A stretch of 64,000 bases of DNA from Porphyromonas pasteri (GCF_014647755.1 NZ_BMPU01000005.1:124001-188000), one strand, 5' to 3'; shown: positions 1 through 8,415, counted from the stretch's first letter. Program-made: numbers and translations. The notes: a model not told the origin generated them from the letters alone.

Positions 1-273
1 ATAGATGAAGTGCTCGATAGATGTCGCTGGATACCACAGATCATAAGCGCGACCCTCCACTACATAAAACATCTCATAGACCAGCCGATCCGCCAGCGCA
101 GGAGACGCCTCCTTGATACGACGGAGGGTATTCTCCCGCAGTGTCTTGATCTCCGAAAAGAGGTGATCACGCTCTCGCCCAAGAGAATCAAGGGTATGCA
201 CTCGCTCACGCTCGGCCTCTGCTCCCCAGCAAAGAGCCAAGAGCATCACTGCCACTAACCAATACTTTCTCAT
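1..273 (-). CDS. Secreted protein of unknown function (C-terminus beyond window)
   Basis: An open frame runs off the left edge of the window: 91 codons on the minus strand without a stop. It begins with a clear signal peptide (MRKYWLVAVMLLALCWGAEA, cleavage after AEA) followed by a charged, probably coiled-coil stretch rich in Glu and Arg. A second in-frame ATG lies 21 bases upstream at 294; I prefer 273 because the signal peptide then starts at once. A -7 box (TATCTTTG) at 330-337 gives this gene its own promoter, separate from the lipoprotein gene upstream. I do not recognise the family; the neighbours suggest an envelope protein. Confidence 0.75.
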   Translation of the reverse strand, partial: MRKYWLVAVMLLALCWGAEAERERVHTLDSLGRERDHLFSEIKTLRENTLRRIKEASPALADRLVYEMFYVVEGRAYDLWYPATSIEHFIY

Positions 274-329
274 TGTCTTATCCGCTTCGCTCATATCGCA
301 TACTGTCAGCACGGGGCGAAGCATCGAGT

Positions 330-337
330 CAAAGATA
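330..337 (-). promoter_or_regulatory. -7 promoter box of the partial secreted-protein gene
   Basis: TATCTTTG on the minus strand matches the Bacteroidota -7 consensus TAnnTTTG and lies about 55 bases before the chosen start at 273. Confidence 0.65.
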
Positions 338-372
338 CAAACACTCACCCATCCACCCCTACTCCGATACGA

Positions 373-411
373 CGAAGCCCCCTGCTACTCGGTCGGTAGC
401 AGGGGGCTTCG
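373..411 (-). terminator. Hairpin terminator after the DUF3868-like lipoprotein gene
   Basis: A 16-bp perfect stem (CGAAGCCCCCTGCTAC and its complement) with a 7-base loop lies 26 bases beyond the stop of the gene at 437-2110. There is no strong T run on the minus strand. Confidence 0.65.
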
Positions 412-436
412 TTCGATATAATTACGTAGGGGGGGC

Positions 437-2110
437 TTATTCGTCCAGCTCTTCGGCTCCACTCTTGAGCTCTCGGACGAAGGCGGGATCCGTCATCAGC
501 GGAGCCAGTGCCGCCTCGGTCTCCGCCTTGTAGACGAGGAAGCTCTGGAGCTTCACAGCGCGCAGGAGGGCAGCCTTCGCCTCTTCGTGACGTGAGAGAC
601 GGGTCAGACAGATCGCCTTGAGGTACTCGACCTTGCCGTTGGCACCGAGCTGATTGAGCACCATCAGGGCGCGCTCATCTTCCTCCATACCAGCCAGCGC
701 CAGAGCGCCATTGTAGTCGGGGTACTTACGGAGGTACTCGAGGGCACCACGGTAGTCACGGGCAGCCATACGCTCCAGACCGAGCTTGTACTCAGCAGCC
801 GCCTCGGGCTTCTCGTTGAGGCGATCGATGAGGGTAGCGTCCACGAGGTCATTGATACCCGAGATGACGAAGGTCAGGGTATCGACACCGCGCTGCATCC
901 ACGTGCTCTGGTCGATAGCCGAGATACGCGAGTCGACGATGACCTTCATACGCTTCTTCATCTGTGGGGTCACCTCGAGGTCACGGCTATAGAGATAGAC
1001 GAAGTCCTTGTCAGGGGTGACACCAGCTTCATACTGCGTCTCCTCAATGAGGGGGAAGTGGACGATGTGGCGACGGTAGGTATCGGCGTTCGTGCGGCGA
1101 CTCTCGTTGTGAGCGATAGCACGGAAGTTGTACGTATGCTGGGCTACCTCGAGGGAGTCCTTCTCGGTGAAGGACTTATTCTCGATGGAGTCCATCGTCC
1201 AGCCACGCTCGAAGAGCATACGGAACCTCCCAGGGACGTTCGTGCTGTCGAGCTGACGCTCGCCACGTGCCAGATAAGCGGCACGGCGCTCGGGGCTATA
1301 GAGCATATCGAAGCCCTTACGCTGCCCGACGCTGTCACGGCCGGAGAGTTCGTCACGGTAGGCAGCCCCGAGCATATCGAGAGCCTTCGCGTGGTACTTG
1401 GTGTCATAAGCCCCTGCACGAGCGGCATTCGCATTGAGGTAGCGCTCCTCCATGATACGGCGCCAGCGCTCATAAGCCAGCTGCAGGGAGAACTGACGGC
1501 GGTAAGCCGAATAGTAGTCCTGCTGCAGACGTCCCATGAATGAGCGATGGGCCTTGCGATTGAAGAAGACGCTATCGTACTTCGAGGGATCGACGATGCT
1601 CTCTTGGAAGGCCTGCAGAGCCTTCTGCTCCTTGTCCTGAGCCGCCTTAAATTCACGGCCCTTCAGCACGACAGGGGGCAGCGTCATCGTCGTGTCCTCG
1701 GTGAGGAGGCGTGGAGAGAGGACGACCTGATAGCGCTCGTCCATCAGCGCACGGGGCACGGTGACGAGGAAGGTGAGGTTGATACGGCCCTTACGCAGGG
1801 TGGAGATCTTCACGCGGGGGCGCTCAGCGGTGACGGTCACAGCCTCGATGACCTGCGTCTTGATGCCGTCTTCCTTGGGCTTCTCATCGCCCTTGGTGGC
1901 ACGGCGTATCGTGTCGGCCTTCTGCGAATAGGTGACGATCTCGGAGAGCATACCTGTGCGGCCTGCCTTCTCCTCCTTATCGGTAGGTAGGTAGGCATGG
2001 GGGCGTGCCGAGGTGAAGTAAACTTTCTTCGTCAGCGGCTGAGCACACGAGCCGAGGACGAGCCCCGCCAAGAGGACGGAGGCAAGGGTATATATTTTCG
2101 TTCGATTCAT
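437..2110 (-). CDS. Lipoprotein resembling DUF3868 proteins, with TPR-like C-terminus
   Basis: A 557-aa lipoprotein with lipobox LGSC (Cys22). Residues about 90-160 contain the pattern ..VVLSPRLL..LPPVVLKGRE, which resembles the N-terminal domain of DUF3868 proteins found beside fimbrial genes in Bacteroidales. Residues about 170-400 are charged and helical. Residues about 440-540 look like one or two tetratricopeptide-type helical repeats. It starts 16 bases after the stop of the DUF3575-type gene, so the two are co-transcribed, and the pair probably acts in the periplasm or outer membrane. The DUF3868 assignment rests on pattern memory. The function is unknown; a role in assembling surface structures is inference only. 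Confidence 0.7.
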   Translation of the reverse strand: MNRTKIYTLASVLLAGLVLGSCAQPLTKKVYFTSARPHAYLPTDKEEKAGRTGMLSEIVTYSQKADTIRRATKGDEKPKEDGIKTQVIEAVTVTAERPRVKISTLRKGRINLTFLVTVPRALMDERYQVVLSPRLLTEDTTMTLPPVVLKGREFKAAQDKEQKALQAFQESIVDPSKYDSVFFNRKAHRSFMGRLQQDYYSAYRRQFSLQLAYERWRRIMEERYLNANAARAGAYDTKYHAKALDMLGAAYRDELSGRDSVGQRKGFDMLYSPERRAAYLARGERQLDSTNVPGRFRMLFERGWTMDSIENKSFTEKDSLEVAQHTYNFRAIAHNESRRTNADTYRRHIVHFPLIEETQYEAGVTPDKDFVYLYSRDLEVTPQMKKRMKVIVDSRISAIDQSTWMQRGVDTLTFVISGINDLVDATLIDRLNEKPEAAAEYKLGLERMAARDYRGALEYLRKYPDYNGALALAGMEEDERALMVLNQLGANGKVEYLKAICLTRLSRHEEAKAALLRAVKLQSFLVYKAETEAALAPLMTDPAFVRELKSGAEELDE

Positions 2111-2126
2111 CTATCTGGAGATTGCG

Positions 2127-2783
2127 TTAGAAGACATAGGCCAGGCTCAGGCCGATACGTGAGGGCAGGACCATGACGCGGCTCTTATCTGCCGTACGCA
2201 CCTGCTTAGCGCTGTAGCGCTCATCGTAGCGGGTCCATACACCTGCCAGACCAAGCTCAGCCTCGAGGTTCCAGTGGGGAGCCAGCTCATAGCTGTAGCC
2301 GATAGAGCCCCCAGCCCCGACGAGGAAGCCCTCAGAGTACGTCCTGGAGAGACTGCCCCCACCAAAGCGGTAGACCATCCCGAGAGCATGCCCCGAGACG
2401 AAGAAGCCACGGTTGTAGACGCCCTTCGTCCAATAGCGCAGGGCTGGGCTGAAGGCCGCCATCTCGGCGTGCTCTACCGAGCCCCACTTCAGGCGCTCGC
2501 TGAAGCCGACATTACCCAGATGACCGTAGAGGGTATTGATAAGCCCGACGGGCATGGGGAGCTTAAAGAGGCCTGGGCGAGCCGAGAAGGAGAGCTGGAG
2601 CGAAGTGCGATCACCGAGCGCTACCGACGGCTCCACACTGATGGTCCCCGTGAGTAGAGCGGGGAGGTTGGCGCTCACGGCGAAGCGCTGTGCATGTAAT
2701 CCCTCAGTCGCGCCCACGAAGGCGAGGACGAGTAGGAGGGCTATTCGTCTGATCATTTGCTGAACGTTCTGATAAAATTTCAT
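2127..2783 (-). CDS. DUF3575-type outer-membrane protein
   Basis: A 218-aa protein with an N-terminal hydrophobic signal segment ending in HAQ (about residue 31); a second possible start is Met10. Alternating beta-strand-like segments follow, with the family pattern PALRYWTKG near residue 110, then VGAGGSIGYSYEL and HWNLEAELGLAG, which match my memory of DUF3575. The C-terminal residue is Phe (LSLAYVF), typical of outer-membrane beta-barrels. It is the first gene of a two-gene operon with the DUF3868-like lipoprotein. In other Bacteroidales such pairs occur near major or minor fimbria genes, but no fimbrillin is visible here. Confidence 0.7.
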   Translation of the reverse strand: MKFYQNVQQMIRRIALLLVLAFVGATEGLHAQRFAVSANLPALLTGTISVEPSVALGDRTSLQLSFSARPGLFKLPMPVGLINTLYGHLGNVGFSERLKWGSVEHAEMAAFSPALRYWTKGVYNRGFFVSGHALGMVYRFGGGSLSRTYSEGFLVGAGGSIGYSYELAPHWNLEAELGLAGVWTRYDERYSAKQVRTADKSRVMVLPSRIGLSLAYVF

Positions 2784-2840
2784 TGGGAGTGAGCTACTTC
2801 CAAGAGGGTGGATAGCTCAGGAGTCATACCAAATTGGGTG

Positions 2841-2848
2841 CAAAGATA
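2841..2848 (-). promoter_or_regulatory. -7 promoter box of the DUF3575/lipoprotein operon
   Basis: TATCTTTG on the minus strand, 58 bases before the start codon at 2783. No clear -33 TTTG box is present. Confidence 0.65.
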
Positions 2849-3217
2849 CGCAATATCATTTTTTCACACATTCACACTTCATTCCGAATTATCACAGTTC
2901 CCTGTCACTACACCCAAAGAGGGGTGGAGTAAACGGACGAATTTGGCACAAATCGAATGAGAAGAATGGGGGAAGAAGAGGCGCACCGAGCAGGTGCGAA
3001 GCACTATGCGGATGCGTCACCGCCCCATAGTACTCTGACGCTGAACCCATAAAGGTCCAGGGCACAAGCCAATAGATGAACGGACGACCGGCCCCGATTG
3101 GTACACTCCCCACCCCACACGGATTACCCCACACGAAGCAGACGAGCAAAAATAAAAAGCACCCGAGGCAAGCCACCCACCAGCACGAATCAATAAAATA
3201 GCTGGCGAATAAAAAGA

Positions 3218-3257
3218 GTGTGGGGCAGTATCCAAGCGCTTGGATACTGCCCCACAC
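3218..3257 (-). terminator. 40-bp perfect palindrome, terminator of the OMP gene
   Basis: GTGTGGGGCAGTATCCAAGC followed directly by its exact reverse complement, 40 bases with no mismatch. On the minus strand it is followed by TCTTTTTATT, so it is a rho-independent terminator for the gene at 3308-3892. Confidence 0.85.
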
Positions 3258-3307
3258 TTGGGGAGATCGATGAGTGGGGCATCCCCTACTTCACCGAATG
3301 AGTTGCT

Positions 3308-3892
3308 CTAAAAGCGAATCCCATAGGTCATCTCCAAGCTCACAGGGATCGCACTATCCGACGTGGTTGTTCGCCAGTAGTGCCCACCACTGCTGTAGGC
3401 GACCTTGGTGCGATAGAACTCCAGGCCAGCGGAGAGTCCGATGTAAGAGTTTTCATTCACACCAAAGACCCAGCCGAAGCGTGGGCTAAAGCCCAGCGTG
3501 TACAGTGGGCGATCATACCCCTTGGGATAGGACGGCCCGAAGATCGTCGCACGATCCCAAGCGCCATTCAGGCGGACGCCTAAGTAGCCGCCCGTGTGGT
3601 AGAGATCACTCGCGGACTCTCCAGAGAAGTGCCAGCGGGGCTCCAGACTTGCGAAGGGAGTAAACCCACCGAAGCTGAAGCGCTTGCCATTTACATCCTT
3701 CTTGCCACTAAAACCAGCCTCGAGGACCAGCCCCGCCTTAGCCGTGACAGAGAAATGTCGACCAAGAGTCAGATCATAGACTGCCGCATTATGCGAACCC
3801 AATTCGATACCCAAGGAGCGCTGACGCACCTGAGCTGTTGCCGTGCCCACTCCTGCGAGGAGCACCAAAGATAGAAGTATCTGCTTCTTCAT
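3308..3892 (-). CDS. Small outer-membrane beta-barrel protein
   Basis: A 194-aa protein with a clean signal peptide (MKKQILLSLVLLAGVGTATA, then Q). The mature part alternates polar and hydrophobic residues in short strands separated by Gly/Asn-rich turns and ends in MTYGIRF with C-terminal Phe, as outer-membrane barrels do. The length fits an 8-stranded OmpX/OmpW-like barrel. It is monocistronic, with a -7 box at 4036-4043 giving a 5' UTR of about 135 bases and a 40-bp palindromic terminator downstream. The substrate and role are unknown. Confidence 0.7.
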   Translation of the reverse strand: MKKQILLSLVLLAGVGTATAQVRQRSLGIELGSHNAAVYDLTLGRHFSVTAKAGLVLEAGFSGKKDVNGKRFSFGGFTPFASLEPRWHFSGESASDLYHTGGYLGVRLNGAWDRATIFGPSYPKGYDRPLYTLGFSPRFGWVFGVNENSYIGLSAGLEFYRTKVAYSSGGHYWRTTTSDSAIPVSLEMTYGIRF

Positions 3893-4035
3893 TTGCTATT
3901 TATATAAGGTATAAGTCACCATATGAGTAGAGAGCGCAGTCGTCAGCATCCAGATTTTTTATGGGTAGGTACACGACATTACCAGAGCTGAAGCGGGCAT
4001 TCCCTCCGCTGGAGGGGTAGCCGTCCCTGCGCCCA

Positions 4036-4043
4036 CAAAGATA
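4036..4043 (-). promoter_or_regulatory. -7 promoter box of the small OMP gene
   Basis: TATCTTTG on the minus strand, about 144 bases upstream of the start at 3892. The implied leader is long. Confidence 0.55.
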
Positions 4044-4207
4044 TACAACTAATCCTATTAAAAAGGGAGGGGGGGCAGCTTCCCGCCACCGAAGCCCGTA
4101 CAACTCCCCACAAACGTCAGCCGAAGAGCACCGCCTCACACAGAGGAGTAACAACCGATTGCATACCAAGATAGCCCCCCTCAAGAGGACTTACAAAAAA
4201 CCTCTCG

Positions 4208-4344
4208 CAAGGGGAGCTAAAACGAACCAGTACTGGTCACCGATCGGAGCAGTACTGGTCGCGCCTTCGACCAGTACTGGTTACTACCACGGACCAGTAC
4301 TGGTCACATCGGCGACCAGTACTGGTTGATTTTCTCCTCCCGCA
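4208..4344. repeat. R1 palindrome array, locus A (5 units, 22-bp period)
   Basis: Five copies of the 12-bp palindrome ACCAGTACTGGT start at 4226, 4248 (AGC variant), 4270, 4293 and 4315, that is spacings 22, 22, 23, 22. The 10-11-bp spacers differ from one another. The flanks form an imperfect inverted repeat: GGGGAGCTAAAA on the left, TTTTCTCCTCCC on the right. The array lies between divergent genes (the OMP gene and cvpA). Loci C and E have the same structure. Confidence 0.9.
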
Positions 4345-4430
4345 TAGAATACCGCAAGTACAGCTAATCCCGATGCAGTTATTCGCCCTTGAGCTCTGGT
4401 GAATTCCAACTGTGTATGATGCGTCAGCCC

Positions 4431-4570
4431 TGAGGTAAGGATAGCGACCTATATTGGTCAGCGGGCGAACCTATATAGGTCGTCATCGTGACCTATATTG
4501 GTCGGTGCGTCAACCTATATAGGTCAGCTCAGCGACCAATATAGGTTCATACCACCCCTCTATATAGGCT
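4431..4570. repeat. R2 palindrome array, locus B (5 units, exact 22-bp period)
   Basis: ACCTATATTGGT (4447), ACCTATATAGGT (4469), ACCTATATTGGT (4491), ACCTATATAGGT (4513) and ACCAATATAGGT (4535) are exactly 22 bp apart. A degenerate sixth unit (CTCTATATAGGC) lies at 4558. The first spacer, CAGCGGGCGA, is identical to the first spacer of the R2 array at 33111. The array sits 100 bp after R1 array A and about 90 bp before the cvpA promoter. Confidence 0.9.
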
Positions 4571-4646
4571 CAAGGGTGGGCTACCTACAAAGCCTACTCC
4601 AAAGGGAGGCGAGAAAGCCTGTGGGAGGGAATAGGGCGGGATGCAG

Positions 4647-4654
4647 TACCTTTG
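4647..4654 (+). promoter_or_regulatory. -7 promoter box of the cvpA operon
   Basis: TACCTTTG matches TAnnTTTG. It places the transcript start near 4661, which rules out the upstream ATG at 4641 and supports translation from 4677. Confidence 0.7.
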
Positions 4655-4676
4655 CAGGAAAAGACAGAAGCAATAT

Positions 4677-5240
4677 ATGAATCAACTTGATCTCTTCCTG
4701 GGGGCAGTCGTCCTGCTCTTCGCCCTCGGGGGACTCTTCGGTGGCGCTGTACGCCGCGTCATCCAGATAGCTGCACTCATCATCGCCTTCCGCGAGGCAT
4801 GGCGCTTGGCCCCCTGGGTCGAGAGCGTGCTGGGCGGAGGTGACGGGCAGAGCATCGGTGGCTGGGGCTTCATCGTCCCGCTCATCGCCTTCGCCCTTAT
4901 ATATATCGGTATACGCCTCGTGGGGAACTGGTTCAGCTCGCTCACGAAGGGCACGTTCCTCTCCGTCATTGACCGCATCGTCGGCCTCGTGCTGGGCCTC
5001 CTCGTCGGGGTCTACCTCATGGGCTACGCCTGCCTGCTCTTCGAGGGCATCTTCCCCACGGAGAGCTACAACGCCAGCAGCTCCACGCCCCCGACGACAC
5101 GCCAGTCCTCCTATCTCTATCCCCGTCTCATACAGTCGGTAGAGGATATTCGCCATGCTAAGGCGCTCCTCTTAGGAGACGGCGACAGCAAGACCACCGA
5201 CACCGAAGCTCCCACCGAAGCAGCCCCCACAAGCAAATGA
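4677..5240 (+). CDS. cvpA: CvpA family membrane protein
   Basis: A 187-aa protein beginning MNQLDLFLGAVVLLFALGG. It has four hydrophobic segments: about residues 4-20, 25-42, 65-85 and 100-125. The Gly-rich first helix followed by a basic turn (GGAVRRV) and the pattern DRIVGLVLGLLVG in the fourth helix are typical of CvpA, the colicin V production family of inner-membrane proteins whose biochemical role is unsettled. The C-terminus is a Thr/Ser/Pro-rich cytosolic tail. The start was chosen over the in-frame ATG at 4641 because that one precedes the predicted transcript start. Its stop overlaps the start of the HD gene (ATGA), indicating coupled translation. Confidence 0.8.
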   Translation: MNQLDLFLGAVVLLFALGGLFGGAVRRVIQIAALIIAFREAWRLAPWVESVLGGGDGQSIGGWGFIVPLIAFALIYIGIRLVGNWFSSLTKGTFLSVIDRIVGLVLGLLVGVYLMGYACLLFEGIFPTESYNASSSTPPTTRQSSYLYPRLIQSVEDIRHAKALLLGDGDSKTTDTEAPTEAAPTSK

Positions 5241-5779
5241 TAGACACCCTCGCCATCATCCATCGCTACTACCCCGAGGGTAGCGACATCGAGCGCGTAC
5301 TGCGCCAGCACGCCGAGGACGTCACTGGCCTGGCCCTCGAGCTCGTCGATGCACACCCCGAGATGGGGCTCGACCGCGAGTTCGTCGCAGAGGCGGCGAT
5401 GCTCCACGACATCGGGATCTATCAGACCAGTGCACCCGAGATCTTCTGCACGGGCAAAGCTCCCTACATCCTGCACGGCTACCTCGGTGCCGAGCTACTG
5501 CGCTCACTCGGCCTGCCCCGTCACGCTTGGGTCGCTGAGCGCCATACGGGTAGCGGACTTACTCCCGAGGAGATCGCGGCACGTGCCATCCCCCTCCCTC
5601 CTGGCATCTACACGCCACAGTGCCCCGAGGAGGAGCTGATCTGCTATGCGGATAAGTTCTACTCCAAGACCAAGCTCGGGCAGCGCAAGGCACTGGAGCG
5701 CGTACGTAGTGGATTCAGCAAGCACGGGGAGGCCGCTCTGGCACGCTTCGATGCCCTGCACCAGAAGTACGGCCTTTAG
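5237..5779 (+). CDS. HD-domain metal-dependent phosphohydrolase
   Basis: A 180-aa cytosolic protein with the HD superfamily pattern: His25, His57-Asp58 in AAMLHDIGI, a further His in HGYLGAELL and AERHTGSG, and a late Asp in [10 protein letters not shown]. These are the metal ligands of HD hydrolases. The length fits the single-domain group often annotated as HDIG proteins acting on nucleotides or phosphate esters; the substrate is not predictable. The start overlaps the cvpA stop by four bases, so the two genes form an operon. A separate promoter for efp follows 26 bases downstream. Confidence 0.8.
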   Translation: MIDTLAIIHRYYPEGSDIERVLRQHAEDVTGLALELVDAHPEMGLDREFVAEAAMLHDIGIYQTSAPEIFCTGKAPYILHGYLGAELLRSLGLPRHAWVAERHTGSGLTPEEIAARAIPLPPGIYTPQCPEEELICYADKFYSKTKLGQRKALERVRSGFSKHGEAALARFDALHQKYGL

Positions 5780-5804
5780 CCTGAGGCATCTCCCCATATT
5801 TTCC

Positions 5805-5812
5805 TATTTTTG
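5805..5812 (+). promoter_or_regulatory. -7 promoter box of efp
   Basis: TATTTTTG fits TAnnTTTG and lies 38 bases before the efp start at 5850. Confidence 0.6.
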
Positions 5813-5849
5813 TACTCAAGCAAAAACAATCTCTAATCAATCATTTTAT

Positions 5850-6419
5850 ATGGCTACTACAGCAGACTTCCGTAATGGTATGTGCCTCGACATCGACGGG
5901 CAGTACTACTTCATCGTCGAATTCCTCCACGTAAAGCCCGGTAAGGGTCCCGCTTTCGTTCGCTCCAAGCTCAAGAACGTCGCTACGGGTCGCGTGCTCG
6001 ATAAGACATGGAATAGCGGGGTGAAGGTCGAAGAAGTACGCATCGAGCGTCGTCCCTATCAGTACCTCTACAAGGACGAGATGGGCCTGAACTTCATGCA
6101 CCCTGAGACCTTCGAGCAGATCTCCATCCCCGAAGCTGTCATCGATGGCGTCCAGTTCCTCAAGGAAGGCGATACCGTCGAAGCAATGGTGCATGCAGCC
6201 TCCGAGACGGTGCTGACGTGTGAGCTCCCCGCTCACGTCGACCTGCGCGTCACCTACACCGAGCCCGGTCTCAAGGGTGACACCGCTACCAACACCCTCA
6301 AGCCCGCTACCGTCGAGACGGGTGCAGAGGTACGCGTACCCCTCTTCATCAACGAAGGCGAACTCATCACCATCGACACGCGTGATGGCTCGTACGTAGG
6401 TCGTGTGAAGGAAGCCTAA
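5850..6419 (+). CDS. efp: Elongation factor P
   Basis: A 189-aa protein of normal EF-P length. EF-P enters the ribosomal E site and relieves stalling at proline runs. The N-terminal KOW-like domain holds [10 protein letters not shown], with Lys32 at the position modified in many bacteria; OB-fold domains II and III follow, ending [11 protein letters not shown]. The start at ATG 5850 ([10 protein letters not shown]) is chosen because it gives the family N-terminus and sits just after the -7 box; a longer frame from 5646 overlaps the HD gene and is not used. A strong terminator follows. No modification enzyme gene is seen nearby. Confidence 0.95.
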   Translation: MATTADFRNGMCLDIDGQYYFIVEFLHVKPGKGPAFVRSKLKNVATGRVLDKTWNSGVKVEEVRIERRPYQYLYKDEMGLNFMHPETFEQISIPEAVIDGVQFLKEGDTVEAMVHAASETVLTCELPAHVDLRVTYTEPGLKGDTATNTLKPATVETGAEVRVPLFINEGELITIDTRDGSYVGRVKEA

Positions 6420-6445
6420 GCGCACCCCTTCGCCCTTACAGCAAT

Positions 6446-6496
6446 AAAGATCCCGCCCCGACTTCTCCCATCAAGAGAAGTCGGGGCGGGATCTTT
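6446..6496 (+). terminator. Strong terminator of efp, convergent with maeB
   Basis: A 19-bp perfect GC-rich stem, extended to 22 bp by the AAA/TTT flanks, with a 7-base loop and then TTTT. It lies between convergent efp and the malic enzyme gene and can serve both. Confidence 0.85.
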
Positions 6497-6520
6497 TGTA
6501 TCCTTATATATGCTGGCGCC

Positions 6521-7798
6521 TTAGTCGAGGAGCGAGGTGAGGTGCTCTGCGTAGGCGTCCCAGTCGGTGATCGTGTGGCGTGCTACCCCACTCTCGATAG
6601 CGGCGCGAGCCACAGCCGTAGAGACCTCGACGATGAGACGGCGGTCGACGGGCTTCGGGATGAAGTAGTCTGGACCGAAGGTGAGGCCCGTCGTCCCGTA
6701 GGCTTCATTCACATAGTCGGGCACGGGCTGCTTAGCCAGCGCAGCGATAGCGCGCGTAGCGGCCAGCTCCATAGCGCCGTTGATAGCCGTAGCGTGCGTG
6801 TCGAGTGCCCCACGGAAGATGTAGGGGAAGGCCAGCACATTGTTGATCTGATTGGGGTAGTCGGTGCGCCCCGTGCTCATCAGCACCTCGGGGTTAGCAG
6901 CCTTTGCCTCCTCGTAGGAGATCTCAGGCGTGGGGTTAGCCAGCGCGAAGATAATAGGGCGTGCAGCCATCGAGCGTACCATCTCCTGTGAGACCATACC
7001 ACCCTTGGAGAGCCCGACGAGTACGTCAGCCCCGCGCATCGCATCGGCGAGCGTACGGAGCTCGGTGCGCGTGGTGGCGAACTCACGCTTCATATCATTG
7101 AGGTCGGTGCGGTCGATCGTGATGACACCCTTCGAGTCGGTCATCACGATGTTCTCGTGCTTGGCACCCAGATCGCAGTAGAGCTTAGCGCAAGCGATGG
7201 CGGCAGCACCAGCACCGCTGACGACGATACGCACGTCTTCGATGGGCTTGCCGACGAGCTCCAGCGCATTCAGTAGGCCTGCACCCGAGATGATAGCCGT
7301 ACCATGCTGGTCGTCGTGCATCACGGGGATAGAGAGCTCAGCCTTCAGACGGCGCTCGATCTCAAAGCACTCAGGCGCCTTGATATCCTCGAGGTTGATG
7401 GCGCCGAAGGTGGGGGCGATAGCCTTGACCGCAGCGATGAACGCCTCGGGCTCGGTGGCATCGACCTCGATATCGAAGGCGTCTACACCCGAATAAATCT
7501 TGAAGAGCAGCGCCTTACCCTCCATAACGGGCTTGCTGGCATCGGCACCGATATTGCCCAGTCCGAGGACGGCAGTCCCGTTGGAGATGACGCCGACGAG
7601 GTTGCCCTTCGCCGTATAGCGGTAGGCAGCGCTGGGGTCTTCGGCGATAGCCAAGCAAGGCTCAGCTACCCCAGGGGAGTAAGCCAGAGAGAGGTCATAG
7701 GCCGAGCTGTGCGGCTTGGTAGGGACGATAGCGATCTTGCCGGGGCGTCCCTCTTCGTGGTAGCGTAGCGCGGCTTCTTTCGTAATCTCGGTGGGCAT
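6521..7798 (-). CDS. maeB: Malic enzyme, short form without PTA-like domain
   Basis: A 425-aa cytosolic enzyme converting malate to pyruvate and CO2 with reduction of NAD(P). Family landmarks are the N-terminal [12 protein letters not shown], catalytic [13 protein letters not shown], metal-binding [10 protein letters not shown] and the Rossmann pattern [13 protein letters not shown]. Many bacterial MaeB proteins carry an extra C-terminal phosphotransacetylase-like domain (about 760 aa in all); this one ends after the catalytic and nucleotide-binding part, so it is the short form. It is monocistronic with its own -7 box at 7880-7887. Cofactor preference cannot be read safely. Confidence 0.9.
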   Translation of the reverse strand: MPTEITKEAALRYHEEGRPGKIAIVPTKPHSSAYDLSLAYSPGVAEPCLAIAEDPSAAYRYTAKGNLVGVISNGTAVLGLGNIGADASKPVMEGKALLFKIYSGVDAFDIEVDATEPEAFIAAVKAIAPTFGAINLEDIKAPECFEIERRLKAELSIPVMHDDQHGTAIISGAGLLNALELVGKPIEDVRIVVSGAGAAAIACAKLYCDLGAKHENIVMTDSKGVITIDRTDLNDMKREFATTRTELRTLADAMRGADVLVGLSKGGMVSQEMVRSMAARPIIFALANPTPEISYEEAKAANPEVLMSTGRTDYPNQINNVLAFPYIFRGALDTHATAINGAMELAATRAIAALAKQPVPDYVNEAYGTTGLTFGPDYFIPKPVDRRLIVEVSTAVARAAIESGVARHTITDWDAYAEHLTSLLD

Positions 7799-7879
7799 AT
7801 ATTCGGATGGATAAGAATTATTAGACTTGTGAAACTACAACAAGCTAAGTGGGAGAATGTTCCGCATTCATTAGCTCGA

Positions 7880-7887
7880 CAAAGATA
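7880..7887 (-). promoter_or_regulatory. -7 promoter box of maeB
   Basis: TATCTTTG on the minus strand, 82 bases before the start at 7798. Confidence 0.65.
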
Positions 7888-7990
7888 CGGATAGAAAATC
7901 ACGCAGGCTACTGGTGACAAGCGACGAGAGAGCTGAAAGTCTCCCCGCTACTCGCCCCAGGCACTTGACACAAGGAGCAGGCCAAATGCA

Positions 7991-8035
7991 AGAAGCCCTA
8001 CCTGAGAGGTGATGACCTCATCAGGTAGGGCTTCT
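7991..8035 (-). terminator. Terminator of the thrS-infC-rpmI-rplT operon
   Basis: A 15-bp stem (AGAAGCCCTACCTGA and its complement) closes over an inner GAGGT/ACCTC pairing, 35 bases after the rplT stop. Confidence 0.75.
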
Positions 8036-8070
8036 GTTTATGCGCTTAAGTAGTTACGCTGGAGAGCGCC

Positions 8071-8415
8071 TTACTTTACCTTAGCGACGATAGCCTTGAA
8101 GGCTTCGGGATGGTTGACAGCGAGGTCAGCGAGGACCTTGCGGTTGATCTCGATACCCTGAGCGTGGAGAGCACCCATCAGGCGAGAGTAAGAGAGACCC
8201 TCGAGACGAGCAGCAGCGTTGATACGCTGGATCCACAGAGCACGGAAGTTACGCTTCTTGTTCTTACGATCGCGGAAGGCGTAGGTCAGACCCTTTTCCC
8301 AAGTGTTCTTGGCTACGGTCCAGACGTTCTTGCGAGCACCATAGTACCCACGCGTGAGCTTAAGGATGCGCTTGCGCTTAGCGCGAGAAGCTACATGATT
8401 GACTGATCTTGGCAT
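8071..8415 (-). CDS. rplT: 50S ribosomal protein L20
   Basis: A 114-aa basic protein with the L20 signature: [19 protein letters not shown] at the start, GYYGARKNV, then [15 protein letters not shown]-type residues ([19 protein letters not shown] here). L20 binds 23S rRNA early in large-subunit assembly. It is the last gene of the conserved thrS-infC-rpmI-rplT order, about 115 bases after rpmI, and is followed by a terminator. In some bacteria L20 represses its own operon; no such leader is evident here. Confidence 0.97.
   Translation of the reverse strand: MPRSVNHVASRAKRKRILKLTRGYYGARKNVWTVAKNTWEKGLTYAFRDRKNKKRNFRALWIQRINAAARLEGLSYSRLMGALHAQGIEINRKVLADLAVNHPEAFKAIVAKVK

Larger units (their letters stand above)
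2784..3307. other. 524-bp intergenic stretch
   Basis: Contains the promoter at 2841-2848 and the long palindromic terminator at 3218-3257. A 121-codon minus-strand frame (2892-3257) begins inside that terminator and has no family resemblance, so I do not call it. Nothing else is recognisable. Confidence 0.5.

Noticed and set aside
2892-3257. 121-codon minus-strand frame
   Set aside because: It starts inside the 40-bp terminator palindrome, has no recognisable domain and its composition (many Trp, Cys, Phe) looks like translated non-coding DNA.
3900-4184. 94-codon minus-strand frame before the small OMP gene
   Set aside because: It spans the OMP gene's own promoter and leader and shows no family pattern.
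4226-4546. CRISPR array
   Set aside because: Repeats of 12 bp with 10-bp spacers are far shorter than CRISPR units, the repeats vary, some spacers recur between loci, and no cas gene is present.
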